A stretch of DNA of 64,000 nucleotides from DATBLE01 sp963837265 (GTDB lineage: Bacteria > Actinomycetota > Thermoleophilia > Gaiellales > Gaiellaceae): positions 62,001 through 126,000 of the forward strand of contig CAWIMQ010000011.1 of assembly GCA_963837265.1 (NCBI GenBank), given 5' to 3'. The notes beneath the pieces were generated by a model, which worked only from the letters and a program-made list of their open reading frames with translations, was not told where the DNA came from and did no database searches. The position numbers and the translations under genes were made by a program. Shown in pieces: positions 31,546 to 40,274 of this stretch; position 1 is the first letter of the stretch, and every line of letters starts with the position of its first letter.

Positions 31546-32628
31546 TTGATCCCGCTGGTCGACGTCAAGGCGCAGTACGCGCCGCTGATCCCGGAGCTGA
31601 AGGAGCGCTTCGGCGAGGTGCTCGAGTCGGGTCGCCTCATCCTCGGCCCGAACGTCGCCGCCTTCGAGGAGGAGGCGGCCGCCTACCTCGGCGTGCCGTT
31701 TGCAGTCGGGGTCGCGAACGGAACCGACGCGCTCGTGCTCGCCCTCCGGGCGATGGGGATCGGCGCCGGCGACGAGGTGATCTGCCCCGCCTTCACCTTC
31801 TACGCCACCGCGGAGGCGATCGTGCAGGCAGGCGCGACCCCGGTCTTCGCCGACATCGACCCGGCCACCCTCAACCTCGACGCCGAGGACGTCTCGGGGC
31901 GGATCACGTCGCGAACGAAGGCGATCATGCCCGTGCATCTCTTCGGCCGGCCCGCTCCGCTCGCCGACCTCGCCGCGCTCGGGCCTCCGCTGATCGAGGA
32001 CGCGGCGCAGGCCTTCGGCGCGCCGGGCGTGGCCGCGGCCGGCGTCGCCTCGACGTTCAGCTTCTTCCCGACGAAGAACCTGTTCGCGCTCGGCGACGGC
32101 GGCCTCGTCGCCGCCACCGACGAAGCGCTCGCCGATCGTGTCCGGCTCCTTCGCTTCCACGGCTCGCGCGACAAGGTCGACTTCGACCTGATCGGCTTCA
32201 ACTCCAGGCTCGACGAGATCCAGGCCGCGGCGCTGCGGCTGTTCCTGCCGCGCCTGCGCGGCTGGAACGAGGCGCGCCGGGACGCGGCCGCGACGTACGC
32301 GGCGCTCGGGCTCGGCGAATCCTGCGAGATTCCCGCCGACGATCCCGGGCACGTCTTCCACATGTACGTCGTCCGCTCCACGGAGCGCGACCGGCTGGCC
32401 GCCGCGCTGAAGGCGGCGGGGATCTCCTGCGCCTCGTACTACGTGACGCCGCTTCACCTGCAGCCTGCCCTGTGCTACCTGGGCGCCGAGAGGGGCTCGC
32501 TGCCCGAGACCGAGCGCGCCGCGCGCGAGAATCTCGCGCTCCCGATGTGGGCGGGGATCGACGAGGCGACGCAGGAGCGCGTGGTCGCCGCCGTTCGCGA
32601 GGCGGCCGCCGTGGGAGCCGCCCGGTGA
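31531..32628 (+). CDS. DegT/DnrJ/EryC1/StrS-family sugar aminotransferase
   Basis: A 365-residue PLP enzyme that transaminates nucleotide-linked keto-sugars. The N terminus LVDVKAQYAPLIPEL is typical; the PLP lysine is K182 in FSFFPTKNLFALGDGG, and FHGSRDKVDFDLIGFNSRL (split as FHGSRDKVDF and DLIGFNSRL) and MYVVRS follow. The start is ATG 31531 in the centre of a palindrome; a purine-rich AAGGAAGGGG lies 14 bases upstream. The stop overlaps the next gene (GTGA at 32625-32628), a 4,6-dehydratase, so the two may act in sequence as in 4-amino-4,6-dideoxy sugar (PglF/PglE-type) synthesis. Confidence 0.9.
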   Translation: MGSPALIPLVDVKAQYAPLIPELKERFGEVLESGRLILGPNVAAFEEEAAAYLGVPFAVGVANGTDALVLALRAMGIGAGDEVICPAFTFYATAEAIVQAGATPVFADIDPATLNLDAEDVSGRITSRTKAIMPVHLFGRPAPLADLAALGPPLIEDAAQAFGAPGVAAAGVASTFSFFPTKNLFALGDGGLVAATDEALADRVRLLRFHGSRDKVDFDLIGFNSRLDEIQAAALRLFLPRLRGWNEARRDAAATYAALGLGESCEIPADDPGHVFHMYVVRSTERDRLAAALKAAGISCASYYVTPLHLQPALCYLGAERGSLPETERAARENLALPMWAGIDEATQERVVAAVREAAAVGAAR

Positions 32629-34511
32629 TCACCCTGCCGATCACGCGGCATCGCATCTGGCAGCTCGTCGTCGACGCCGGGCTCGCCGCCGCCGCCTGGT
32701 ATCTCGCCTTCCGGCTGCGCTTCGACCCCCGGATCCCGCCCTACTACGACACCCTCTTCAACCGGACGATCTGGATGGTGATCCTGATCCAGGTCGCCGT
32801 CTTCGTCGTCTTCGGCTTCTACAACCGCTGGTGGCGCTACGTGTCGACCCGCGACATGTGGGGCGCCGCGCGGGGCGTGACCGTCGCGTGCCTCGTCTCG
32901 AGCTTCGTCGTCTACTTCGCGAACCCGGTGCACCAGGTGCGGTTGCCGCGCTCGGTGGCGATCATGGACTGGGTCCTCCTCCTGGCCTTCGTCGCCGGCG
33001 CGCGGATGCTCGCCCGTACGCTGATGGAGCGGCCGACCGCCCGCGGGCTCGTCGCCCGCGGCAAGGAGGTGATCGTCGTCGGCGCCGGCGACGCGGCCCA
33101 GCTGATCGTGAAGGAGATGCTGCGCAGCCCCTCGCTCGGATACACGCCGATCGGCTTCGTCGACGACGACCCGCGCAAGAAGAACCTGCGCCTGCACAAC
33201 GTGCGCGTGCTCGGCACCACCCTCGAGCTGCCGAGGCTGCTCCACGACAACCGGCCGGACGAGGTCCTGATCGCGATCCCGTCGGCCTCCGGCGAGGTGC
33301 GCCAGCGCGTCGTCGACATCACGAGGAAGACCTCCGTGCCGGTGAAGACCCTGCCCGGGATCTACGAGCTGATCTCCGGCGAGGCCGACCTCGCCGGGCA
33401 GATCCGCCCCGTGCAGGTGGAGGACGTCCTCGGCCGCGAGCCGGTCGAGGTCGACCTGCCCGCCGTCGCCGCCTATCTGGCCGACGCGACCGTTCTCGTC
33501 ACCGGCGCCGGCGGCTCGATCGGCTCCGAGCTCTGCCGGCAGATCGCACGGATCGGCTGCCGGCGCCTGATCCTCGTCGACCAGGGCGAGACGCCGCTGT
33601 TCGAGATCGAGCGCGAGCTCGTCTCGGAGCGCGGGTTCGCGCCGAGCGTGCCGGTGCTGGCCGACGCCGGCAACCGGGAGCGCATGCGGCGCGTCTTCGA
33701 GCGCTACACGCCGTCGGTCGTCTTCCACGCCGCCGCGTACAAGCACGTCCCGCTCATGGAGGCGAACCCGCTGGAGTCGGTCCGGAACAACACGCTGGCG
33801 ACGAAGGTGATGGCCGAGGTCGCGGCCGAGTTCGGGGTCGAGCGGTTCGTGCTCGTCTCGACCGACAAGGCCGTGAACCCGAAGACGGTGATGGGGCAGT
33901 CGAAGGCGCTGTGCGAGTGGATCGTCGAGGCCTACGGCGCCAGGGAGGGCCCGACCCGCTTCGTCGCCGTCCGCTTCGGCAACGTGCTCGGCTCCTCCGG
34001 GAGCGTGATCCCGATCTTCCGCCGCCAGATCGAGCGCGGCGGCCCGGTCGGCGTCACCCACCCGGAGATGTCCCGCTTCTTCATGACCATCCCCGAGGCG
34101 GTGTCGCTCGTCGTCCAGGCGGGCTCGATCGGCCGTTCCGGCCACGTCTTCGTGCTGGACATGGGCGAGCCGGTCTCGATCCTCGAGCTCGCCCGGAACA
34201 TGATCCGGCTCTCGGGCAAGGAGCCCGACCGGGACATCGCGATCGAGTTCACCGGTGTCCGCCCGGGCGAGAAGCTGCACGAGGAGCTGTGGGGCGGCGG
34301 CGAGACCGTGGGCCCGACGCTGCATCCGAAGATCCTGGCGGTGACGCGCCCGCCGATCGACGCCGGGTGGCTGGAGGACGAGCTCGTCGCGCTCGAGCGC
34401 CTCGTCGCCGAGGGTGAGACGCTGGAGCTCGTCTCGAAGCTGGCAGCGATGATGAAGGCCCCGCAGCGTACGGGCGCGTCCGCGGCCGTTGTCGAAGACC
34501 GCGTCGGGTAG
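32625..34511 (+). CDS. Membrane-bound nucleotide-sugar 4,6-dehydratase (PglF/WbpM/CapD-like)
   Basis: A 628-residue protein. Four N-terminal membrane helices (about 12-125) are followed by a first Rossmann-like domain (VIVVGAGDAAQLIVKEML) and then the catalytic extended SDR with TGAGGSIGSELCRQI, HAAAYKHVPLMEANPLESV and STDKAVNPKTVMGQSKALCE. This family makes the UDP-4-keto-6-deoxy sugar that the upstream DegT aminotransferase could use. The catalytic Tyr of ordinary SDRs is replaced by Met (VMGQSK), as usual in this subfamily. It starts at GTG 32625 by coupling. Confidence 0.9.
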   Translation: MITLPITRHRIWQLVVDAGLAAAAWYLAFRLRFDPRIPPYYDTLFNRTIWMVILIQVAVFVVFGFYNRWWRYVSTRDMWGAARGVTVACLVSSFVVYFANPVHQVRLPRSVAIMDWVLLLAFVAGARMLARTLMERPTARGLVARGKEVIVVGAGDAAQLIVKEMLRSPSLGYTPIGFVDDDPRKKNLRLHNVRVLGTTLELPRLLHDNRPDEVLIAIPSASGEVRQRVVDITRKTSVPVKTLPGIYELISGEADLAGQIRPVQVEDVLGREPVEVDLPAVAAYLADATVLVTGAGGSIGSELCRQIARIGCRRLILVDQGETPLFEIERELVSERGFAPSVPVLADAGNRERMRRVFERYTPSVVFHAAAYKHVPLMEANPLESVRNNTLATKVMAEVAAEFGVERFVLVSTDKAVNPKTVMGQSKALCEWIVEAYGAREGPTRFVAVRFGNVLGSSGSVIPIFRRQIERGGPVGVTHPEMSRFFMTIPEAVSLVVQAGSIGRSGHVFVLDMGEPVSILELARNMIRLSGKEPDRDIAIEFTGVRPGEKLHEELWGGGETVGPTLHPKILAVTRPPIDAGWLEDELVALERLVAEGETLELVSKLAAMMKAPQRTGASAAVVEDRVG

Positions 34512-35139
34512 CCGGGCAGGCGCCCGGCGGCAGCCGACGCGCTGGACGCGGCAGCGCCTGGCGCTCGCGATCGGGCTGATCTTCGTCGGCGGGATCGTCG
34601 CCGCGGCGCTCGACCTCAGGTTCGTGATCGGAGGATCGCCGCGGCGCGTCGAGCCGGGCTCGCTGCTCGTGCTCGACCCGCGGACGATGGCAACGGTCCG
34701 CAACGTGAAGGGCGAGCGCGCCCCGGGAGCGCCGGCGGTCGTCCGCGGTGCCGGGCTCCTGTGGGTCGTGAACGGCGCCAGGAACGAGCTGATCGCGATC
34801 GAGCCGCAGACGAAGCGGGTCGCGCGCCGGGTGACGGTTGGGAACGACCCGGTCGCGGTCGCGATCGGCTTCGGCGCCGCCTGGGTCGCGAGCGCGGGCA
34901 ACGGCACGGTCACGAGGGTCGCGCTGGCGGGCTCGAAGGTGGAGACGATCGGCCTGAGCGACCAGCCCTCGGCGATCGCCGCGGGCGCGGGCTACGTGTG
35001 GGTCGTGAGCACGCGCGGCAAGACGCTGATCCGGATCGACCCGAAGATGAAGCAGGTGACGAAGACCGTGCGGCTCGCCAACCCGCCGGAGGACGTCGCC
35101 GTCCGGGGCGGCCAGGTGCTGCTGACGATCGGCGACTGA
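34489..35139 (+). CDS. Membrane-anchored beta-propeller-like protein
   Basis: A 216-residue protein from TTG 34489, overlapping the dehydratase end by 23 bp. A basic N terminus and one membrane helix (about 24-42) are followed by repeated blades of the YVTN/NHL type: GAGLLWVVNGARNELIAIEP, GFGAAWVASAGNGTVTRVAL and GAGYVWVVSTRGKTLIRIDP. Only four to five blades are present, so it may complete a propeller with a partner or be shortened. No enzyme residues are visible. Similar proteins are usually surface or periplasmic scaffolds; function unknown. Confidence 0.6.
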   Translation: MSKTASGSRAGARRQPTRWTRQRLALAIGLIFVGGIVAAALDLRFVIGGSPRRVEPGSLLVLDPRTMATVRNVKGERAPGAPAVVRGAGLLWVVNGARNELIAIEPQTKRVARRVTVGNDPVAVAIGFGAAWVASAGNGTVTRVALAGSKVETIGLSDQPSAIAAGAGYVWVVSTRGKTLIRIDPKMKQVTKTVRLANPPEDVAVRGGQVLLTIGD

Positions 35140-35254
35140 TCCGCGCTGAGGCGCACGTTTCGCCCTGGCGTGTCCTGTTTGGCACCTTCACGCGCCCCCG
35201 GGGTTGTGCCGAAGTCGAGACGGTCCCGGCACGAAGGCCGGCTGACCCGATTTC

Positions 35255-35260
35255 TAGGAT
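35255..35260 (+). promoter_or_regulatory. Leaderless -10 box TAGGAT
   Basis: TAGGAT, 6 bases, then GTG 35267 of the helicase gene. Confidence 0.45.
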
Positions 35261-35266
35261 GGCCCG

Positions 35267-37066
35267 GTGGAGCTGAACGCCGAGCAGCGGCGGGCGGTCG
35301 AGGCCGTCCGCGGGCCCGTCTGCATCCTCGCGGGAGCGGGCTCGGGCAAGACGACGACGATCACGCAGCGGATCGCGCGGCAGGTCGCCTCGGGTGCCTT
35401 CGGCGCGTCGCAGATCCTCGCGGTCACGTTCACCGACAAGGCGGCGCGGGAGATGCGCGGGCGGCTGGAGCGGCTCGACGTCACGGGCGTCCGAGCCTCG
35501 ACGTTCCACTCGGCCGCGCTCGCGCAGCTCCGCTACTTCCGCCCGGACGCGGTCGGACGGATCCTCGCCTCGAAGGCGCTCGTCGTCCGGCAGATCGCCA
35601 ACGGGCTGCCCGCGCCGTACAGGTTCCGCGCCGCCGGCGACCTCGCCACCGAGATCGAGTGGGCGCACAACCGACGCATCCCGCCCGGGCGCTACCTCGG
35701 CTCGCTCGACGGGCACGTGCCGCCGATCCCGGCCGACCTGATGCACCGGGTCTACTGCCGCTACGAGGAGCGCAAGCGCGCCGAGGGGCTGATGGACTTC
35801 GAGGACTTGCTCGAGCGCGCGATCGAGGTCTTCGAGGACGAGCGCGCGGCGGCCGAGTTCCGCGAGCGCTACCGCGCCTTCACGGTCGACGAGTACCAGG
35901 ACGTCAACCTGCTGCAGCAGACGCTCCTCGACCGCTGGCTCGGGTCCCGCGACGACCTCTGCGTCGTCGGCGACGACTACCAGTCGATCTACGGCTTCAC
36001 GGGCGCGACGCCCGACCACCTGCTCGGCCTGCCGCAGCGGTTTCCACACGCGCAGGTGATCCGGCTGGAGGAGAACCACCGCTCGACGCCGGAGGTGCTC
36101 GCGCTCGCGAACCGGCTCGTCCCGAAGCTGGGCGGTGCGGAGAAGGTGCTTCGCGCGACCCGGCCCGCAGGTCCCGAGCCGGAGGTGCGCCCGTTCTCGA
36201 CCGTCGAGGCGGAAGGCGCGTTTCTGGTCGAGACGATCCGGGGCGCCGCTGTCGCCTTCGAGGAGGTCGCGGTCCTCTGCCGCACGAACGCGCGCCTGGC
36301 CGACTTCGAGGCGATCCTCCACGAGTCGGGCATCCCCTACCAGGGCGCCGCGCTGCTCGCGCGCGAGGCGGCGCGGCGCGTCCTGCGGGCGTTGCGGCCG
36401 GACGATCCGGCGGCCAGGGTGCGGGCGGTCGCGCTCGACCTGGGCTGGCTGCCCGGCCCGCTGCCGGAGAAGCTCGGCGACCGTGAGGAGACGAGGCAGA
36501 AGGACCTGGGGCGGCTCGTCGGGCTCGCAGAGGAGATCGGCGGCATCGGGGCGGACTTCCGCGCCGAGCTCGAGCGGCGCTACGGCGACGGCGGCGAGTC
36601 GCGCCGAGGAGTCCACCTTCTCACCTACCACGGCGCCAAGGGGCTGGAGTTCGAGGTCGTCCTCCTGCCCCGGCTGGAGGAGCGCGAGCTGCCGTGCCGC
36701 CAGGCGCGAACCGAGGCCGAGACGGCCGAGGAGCGCCGGCTCCTCTACGTCGGGATGACGCGGGCGAAGCGCCTGCTGGCGATCACGTGGGTCGGCAGCC
36801 CGAGCCGGTTCCTCCTCGAGCTCGGGCCGGCGAAGGCGTCCCCGGATCGACCGGTGAGCTTCGAGGCGCTGAAGGCGTGGCGGCTCGCCCGGGCACGCGC
36901 CGAGGAGATCCCGGCGTACCGGGTCTTCCACAACTCGACGCTGGAGGAGATCGCCGGCCGCCGCCCCCGCAGCCTGGCCGAGCTGGCGGCGGTCCCGGGG
37001 GTCGGCCCGGCGAAGCTGGAGCGCTACGGCGAGGAGGTCCTCGCGGCGCTCGCGGCGGCCGGCTGA
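35267..37066 (+). CDS. UvrD/PcrA-like superfamily 1 helicase with HRDC domain
   Basis: A 599-residue 3'-5' DNA helicase. Motifs in order: Walker A AGAGSGKTTTI (about 22-32), VTFTDKAAREM, DEYQDVN (Walker B), VGDDYQSIYGFTGA (III), EENHRSTPEVL (IV), LLTYHGAKGLEFEVVLLP (V) and EERRLLYVGMTRAKR (VI). A C-terminal HRDC-like domain (LAELAAVPGVGPAKLERYG) binds nucleic acid. This is the UvrD2 layout of Actinobacteria, although about 100 residues shorter. It probably functions in DNA repair. It stands alone with a leaderless promoter. Confidence 0.92.
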   Translation: MELNAEQRRAVEAVRGPVCILAGAGSGKTTTITQRIARQVASGAFGASQILAVTFTDKAAREMRGRLERLDVTGVRASTFHSAALAQLRYFRPDAVGRILASKALVVRQIANGLPAPYRFRAAGDLATEIEWAHNRRIPPGRYLGSLDGHVPPIPADLMHRVYCRYEERKRAEGLMDFEDLLERAIEVFEDERAAAEFRERYRAFTVDEYQDVNLLQQTLLDRWLGSRDDLCVVGDDYQSIYGFTGATPDHLLGLPQRFPHAQVIRLEENHRSTPEVLALANRLVPKLGGAEKVLRATRPAGPEPEVRPFSTVEAEGAFLVETIRGAAVAFEEVAVLCRTNARLADFEAILHESGIPYQGAALLAREAARRVLRALRPDDPAARVRAVALDLGWLPGPLPEKLGDREETRQKDLGRLVGLAEEIGGIGADFRAELERRYGDGGESRRGVHLLTYHGAKGLEFEVVLLPRLEERELPCRQARTEAETAEERRLLYVGMTRAKRLLAITWVGSPSRFLLELGPAKASPDRPVSFEALKAWRLARARAEEIPAYRVFHNSTLEEIAGRRPRSLAELAAVPGVGPAKLERYGEEVLAALAAAG

Positions 37067-37083
37067 GCCGGTTCTTCCTCTCG

Positions 37084-38110
37084 TCAGGCCCGCGGGGAGT
37101 ACTTCGTCAGCGTCCCGGTCACGTCGACCACGTAGACGGCTCCCGACGAGTCCAGCGCGATCCCGGCGGCCTTCGATTCCGTCTGCCAGTAACCGGTCGG
37201 CTTCCCGCTCGGGAGGTCGAATCGCACCACGCGCTCGTGGTCGTTGTCGGACACGTACCGCGTGTTGCCGTTCAGCGCCATCTCGGTCGGAAAGGCGAGC
37301 TGGCCGGGTGCGCTGCGGGCTCCCCGAAGGTCCGGCTCAGGCGGCCGTCAGCGGAGAAGACCCTGATCACGTTCGCGTCGTCGTCGGCGACGATCGAGTC
37401 GCCGGCCGTGTCCACGACGATCCCGCCCGAGTCGACGATCTGGCCGCGACCGAACGCGGTCAGAAACGATCCGGCCGGGTCGAACTCCTGGATGCGACCC
37501 TGCCCGGCGAGCCGGTCCTCGAGCGCGTAGACGGTGCCGGTCGGCCCGACGGTCAAGTCGGTGATGCGGGTGAACTCTCCCCTCGCGAGGCCGGGCGCTC
37601 CCCACGCGAGCCGGAAGCCGCCCTGCGGGTCGAATCGCTGGATCCGCTGCGGCTCGGCGACGTAGACGGTGCCGTCCCGCTGGTCGACGGCGACGCTCGC
37701 AAGCGGGAGCGTCGCCTCGGAAGGGTCGGGATTGTTCTCGAACCGGAACTGGCCGGGTGCGTTCCCGCGAGCCCCAACGCCGCAGCAGGTTCCCGTTCGC
37801 GTCGAACACGTCGATCTGGTCGTCTGCCGCATCGGCCGCGTAGAGGTTCCCGTCCGGCCCCTCGGCGATTCCGTACAGGCCGAACGTGCCGGTGCTGCCT
37901 GACACGTCGCGTTGCCAGACCTTCTTCGCCGGGAGCCGGGGCACCGCCGTCCGGGCGACGATCGCCAGCCGCTGATCGCGGTGTGTCGCCCGGCGGGGTC
38001 GACTGCCTGCACGCGAAGGAGATGCCTGCCGGGGCCGAGTCGAAGCGTGAGGCGGCGAGGGCACCCGTGCAGGGTGGTGCTGATCTTCGCCGGCGGCGCG
38101 ATTTCGGATC
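37084..38110 (-). pseudogene. NHL-repeat beta-propeller protein, broken by frameshifts
   Basis: Pieces of one protein lie in successive frames: an Ig-like part (RLGPGRHLLRVQAVDPAG, about 38060-37985), then VPRLPAKKVWQRD...FGLYGIAEGPDGNLYAADAADDQ, then GQFRFENNPDPSEAT...RIQRFDPQGGFRLAWGAPG, and finally EMALNGNTRYVSDNDHERVV...TLTKYSPRA ending at 37084. Shifts fall near 37970-37900, 37785-37765 and 37320-37300; at the last, one base restores SAPGQLAFPTEMALN. The upstream end is cut off beside the DUF354 gene. Three shifts argue for a real pseudogene rather than one sequencing error. The intact ancestor would have been a secreted or surface six-bladed propeller. Confidence 0.75.
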
Positions 38111-38121
38111 GACCGGCGAAA

Positions 38122-39105
38122 TCAGTCGGTGAGGGCCGTGAGCAGCTCGGCAGGACCCCGGCGTATTGGTGCCCGGCGCGGCGGCAGGGCGTCGAGGTCG
38201 AGTTGCGACGGGTCCGTGAGCCGGATGAGCCGGCCGTTCCGGATCAGCCCCTCGTCGACCGCACCGAGGCGGCCGCCGAACGTGGTGTAGACCGGCGTTC
38301 CGAGCGCGGCCGCCTCACGGTTCATCGTCCCGCCGGCCGAGACGACCGCGGCCGCGGCAGCGATCTGGCTCTGCGCGTCGACCGCCCGGTCGGGGACGAC
38401 GAGCGACGGGAGCCCGAGCGCGCGGATCGCCGCCCGCTGCTCGTTGGTTCGGGGGAGGACGAGCGCGTGCACCCGCTCGTCGCGGCCGAGCCGCTCGAGC
38501 ACCCGGGCGAACAGCGGGTTTCCGTGCCGGTGGTAGAGCGAGACCTCGGGCGGCGTGCGGACGACGACGAGCAGCTTTCCGGCCGGCACGTCGACGGGCT
38601 GCGGCTCGAAGTCGGCGAGGTAGTACTCCTCCTTCAGGCCCGGGTAGCGGCGGAGCTTCGGCGGCCGCACGCCGTAGCGCGCGAGCCGCTCGGGCGGGAT
38701 CGCCTCCGGGACGACGACCCGCGTGGCGGCGCGGCAGCCGAGCTGGTGCTGGAGCCAGGCGAACTCGTAGTCGAATGTGGTCGCGCTCGGGATTCCCAGC
38801 GACCGGGCGGTCAGCGTCAGGTCGTGCGAGCCGTGTGCGAGCGCGAGGTCGAACCGGCGGCCCTGCGCCCAGCGGCGCAGGACGGGCAGCCGGCCGAGCT
38901 CGCCGGCGGCCTTGCCGAGCGTCGAGCGCCCCCCGTGCCGGCCGATCGGCGTCGCCTCGATCCCGTGCAGCGCGAGGAGCTGCATCGTCTGTGCGTACTC
39001 GCGGGCCGTCACCTCGACCTCTGCCCCCCGCTCGCGCAGGAGGCGGATCAGCGGCCGGAAGACGAGCACGTGCGGCGAGTTGGTCAGGTCGACCCAGACG
39101 CGCAT
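38122..39105 (-). CDS. DUF354 family protein (GT-B-like fold)
   Basis: A 327-residue protein from ATG 39105. It opens with RVWVDLTNSPHVLVFRPLI, the DUF354 N-terminal signature, and contains HGSHDLTLTARSLGIPSAT and the C-terminal SAGGTMNREAAALGTPVYTTF, split as SAGGTMNREAA and ALGTPVYTTF, similar to UDP-GlcNAc 2-epimerase/glycosyltransferase B folds. The exact reaction is not established for the family. Its ATG overlaps the TGA of the small upstream MBL-like frame (TGATG). It probably belongs to nucleotide-sugar or glycan metabolism. Confidence 0.8.
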   Translation of the reverse strand: MRVWVDLTNSPHVLVFRPLIRLLRERGAEVEVTAREYAQTMQLLALHGIEATPIGRHGGRSTLGKAAGELGRLPVLRRWAQGRRFDLALAHGSHDLTLTARSLGIPSATTFDYEFAWLQHQLGCRAATRVVVPEAIPPERLARYGVRPPKLRRYPGLKEEYYLADFEPQPVDVPAGKLLVVVRTPPEVSLYHRHGNPLFARVLERLGRDERVHALVLPRTNEQRAAIRALGLPSLVVPDRAVDAQSQIAAAAAVVSAGGTMNREAAALGTPVYTTFGGRLGAVDEGLIRNGRLIRLTDPSQLDLDALPPRRAPIRRGPAELLTALTD

Positions 39106-39341
39106 CAGTCGAGCCTCAGCGGCGGCAGCTCGAGTGCGCGTGCAAACGCCGCCCGGTCGTAGACAGGCTCGCCGTGAGAGACGACGACCCGCTCGAAGGG
39201 CAGCTCGAGGAGCTTCCTGAGGGCCGGAAGGACCCGCTCCTCGTGCCAGGGCGTCCACCAGACGCGCCCCGCCGTCCAGTCCGGGTGCTCCGTCAGCCAG
39301 AGCCACAGGCCCGGCGCCACGTCTCGTACCTCGATTGCCAC
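39105..39341 (-). pseudogene. MBL-fold hydrolase remnant with internal deletion
   Basis: A 78-residue frame from GTG 39341. The first 25 residues (IEVRDVAPGLWLWLTEHPDW) look like the N terminus of a metallo-beta-lactamase-fold protein, and residues 35-70 (ALRKLLELPFERVVVSHGEPV) like its C-terminal end. The HxHxDH metal-binding centre in between is absent, so it cannot be a normal hydrolase. It still has a promoter-like GAGAAT box (39353-39348) 6 bases before the GTG and is translationally coupled to the DUF354 gene, so it may persist as a leader frame. Confidence 0.5.
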
Positions 39342-39367
39342 GGCGTGATTCTCTCAGCCCCTCCGGG

Positions 39368-39382
39368 ATAAGCTTGCCTTAT
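39368..39382. promoter_or_regulatory. LysR-type palindrome over the -10 box and start codon
   Basis: ATAAG-CTTGC-CTTAT: perfect 5-base arms with a T-N11-A core. It overlaps the -10 candidate TAAGCT (39369-39374), which is 6 bases before ATG 39381, and reaches into the ATG itself. Binding here would block lysR transcription and would also affect the divergent GTG 39341 gene. Confidence 0.6.
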
Positions 39383-40274
39383 GGACACGCGCCAGCTCGC
39401 CGCCTTCTGCGAGGTCGTCGAGCGCCGCAGCTTCTCCGAGGCCGCGGCCCGGCTCGGCGTGACGCAGCCCGCCGTCTCCCAGCAGGTGCGGGCGCTCGAG
39501 CAGCGGCTCGGAGCGCAGCTGCTCGACCGGTCCGGGCGCCGCGTCGAGGCGACCGAGGCGGGCCTGCGGCTGTACCGGGGCGCGCAACGGCTGCTCGCGC
39601 TCGAGGAGCAGCTCCTCGAAGAGCTGGTCGAGCCGGAGGCGCCGCTCCGGGGCACGTTCGAGATCGGCGCCTCGACCGGCCCGGCGGCGGTCGTGCTCCC
39701 GGTCCTCCTGTGCGAGTTCCAGCGCGCCAATCCGGAGCTCCGCGTCGAGTTGACGGTGTCCGACACGCAGTCGGTGGTCGAGCTAGTCGCCGACCGGCGG
39801 CTCGAGCTCGGGATCGTCGGGGCCGCGCGGCGTCACCGGTCGGTCAGCTTCGAGCCTTTCTTCCGGGACGAGGTGATCCTCGCCTGCGCGCCCGGGCACC
39901 CGTTTGCCGGCCGCACGGTCGGCCTCGACGAGCTCCCGCGAGGCCCGCTGATCCTGATGCAGCACGGCGCGGGCGTCCGGCAGATGGTCGAGGACGAGCT
40001 GCGGAAGAGCGGGCGGAAGCTGCGCGATCTGGACGTCGCGCTCGAGCTCGGCCTCCAGGAGTCCGTCCGGAGCGCCGCCCAGGGAGGCTACGGCGTCACC
40101 TTCATCTCCCGCCGCGCCGTCGAGGCCGAGCTGGCAGCGGGAACGCTCGCCGAGGCGCGCGTGCGCGGCCTCGACCTCGCCAGGGAGATCTCGATCGCCC
40201 GGGCGTCCGGCCGCACCGGCTCGGCCTCTGCGCAGGCGTTCGTGTCGTTCGCTCGGGAGCGGCTCGGCCCATGA
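39381..40274 (+). CDS. LysR-family transcriptional regulator
   Basis: A 297-residue regulator. The N-terminal winged helix (FCEVVERRSFSEAAARLGVTQ then PAVSQQVRALEQRLG) is followed by a two-lobed effector domain (about 92-290) resembling the CysL/YeiE/CbbR branch (FEIGASTGPAAVVLPVLL, MQHGAGVRQMVE, GLQESVRSAAQGGYGVTFIS). The start ATG lies in a LysR-type palindrome, so autoregulation is likely. Its stop overlaps the ATG of a maleylacetate reductase-like gene (ATGA, 40271-40274), the probable co-regulated enzyme. Confidence 0.9.
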   Translation: MDTRQLAAFCEVVERRSFSEAAARLGVTQPAVSQQVRALEQRLGAQLLDRSGRRVEATEAGLRLYRGAQRLLALEEQLLEELVEPEAPLRGTFEIGASTGPAAVVLPVLLCEFQRANPELRVELTVSDTQSVVELVADRRLELGIVGAARRHRSVSFEPFFRDEVILACAPGHPFAGRTVGLDELPRGPLILMQHGAGVRQMVEDELRKSGRKLRDLDVALELGLQESVRSAAQGGYGVTFISRRAVEAELAAGTLAEARVRGLDLAREISIARASGRTGSASAQAFVSFARERLGP

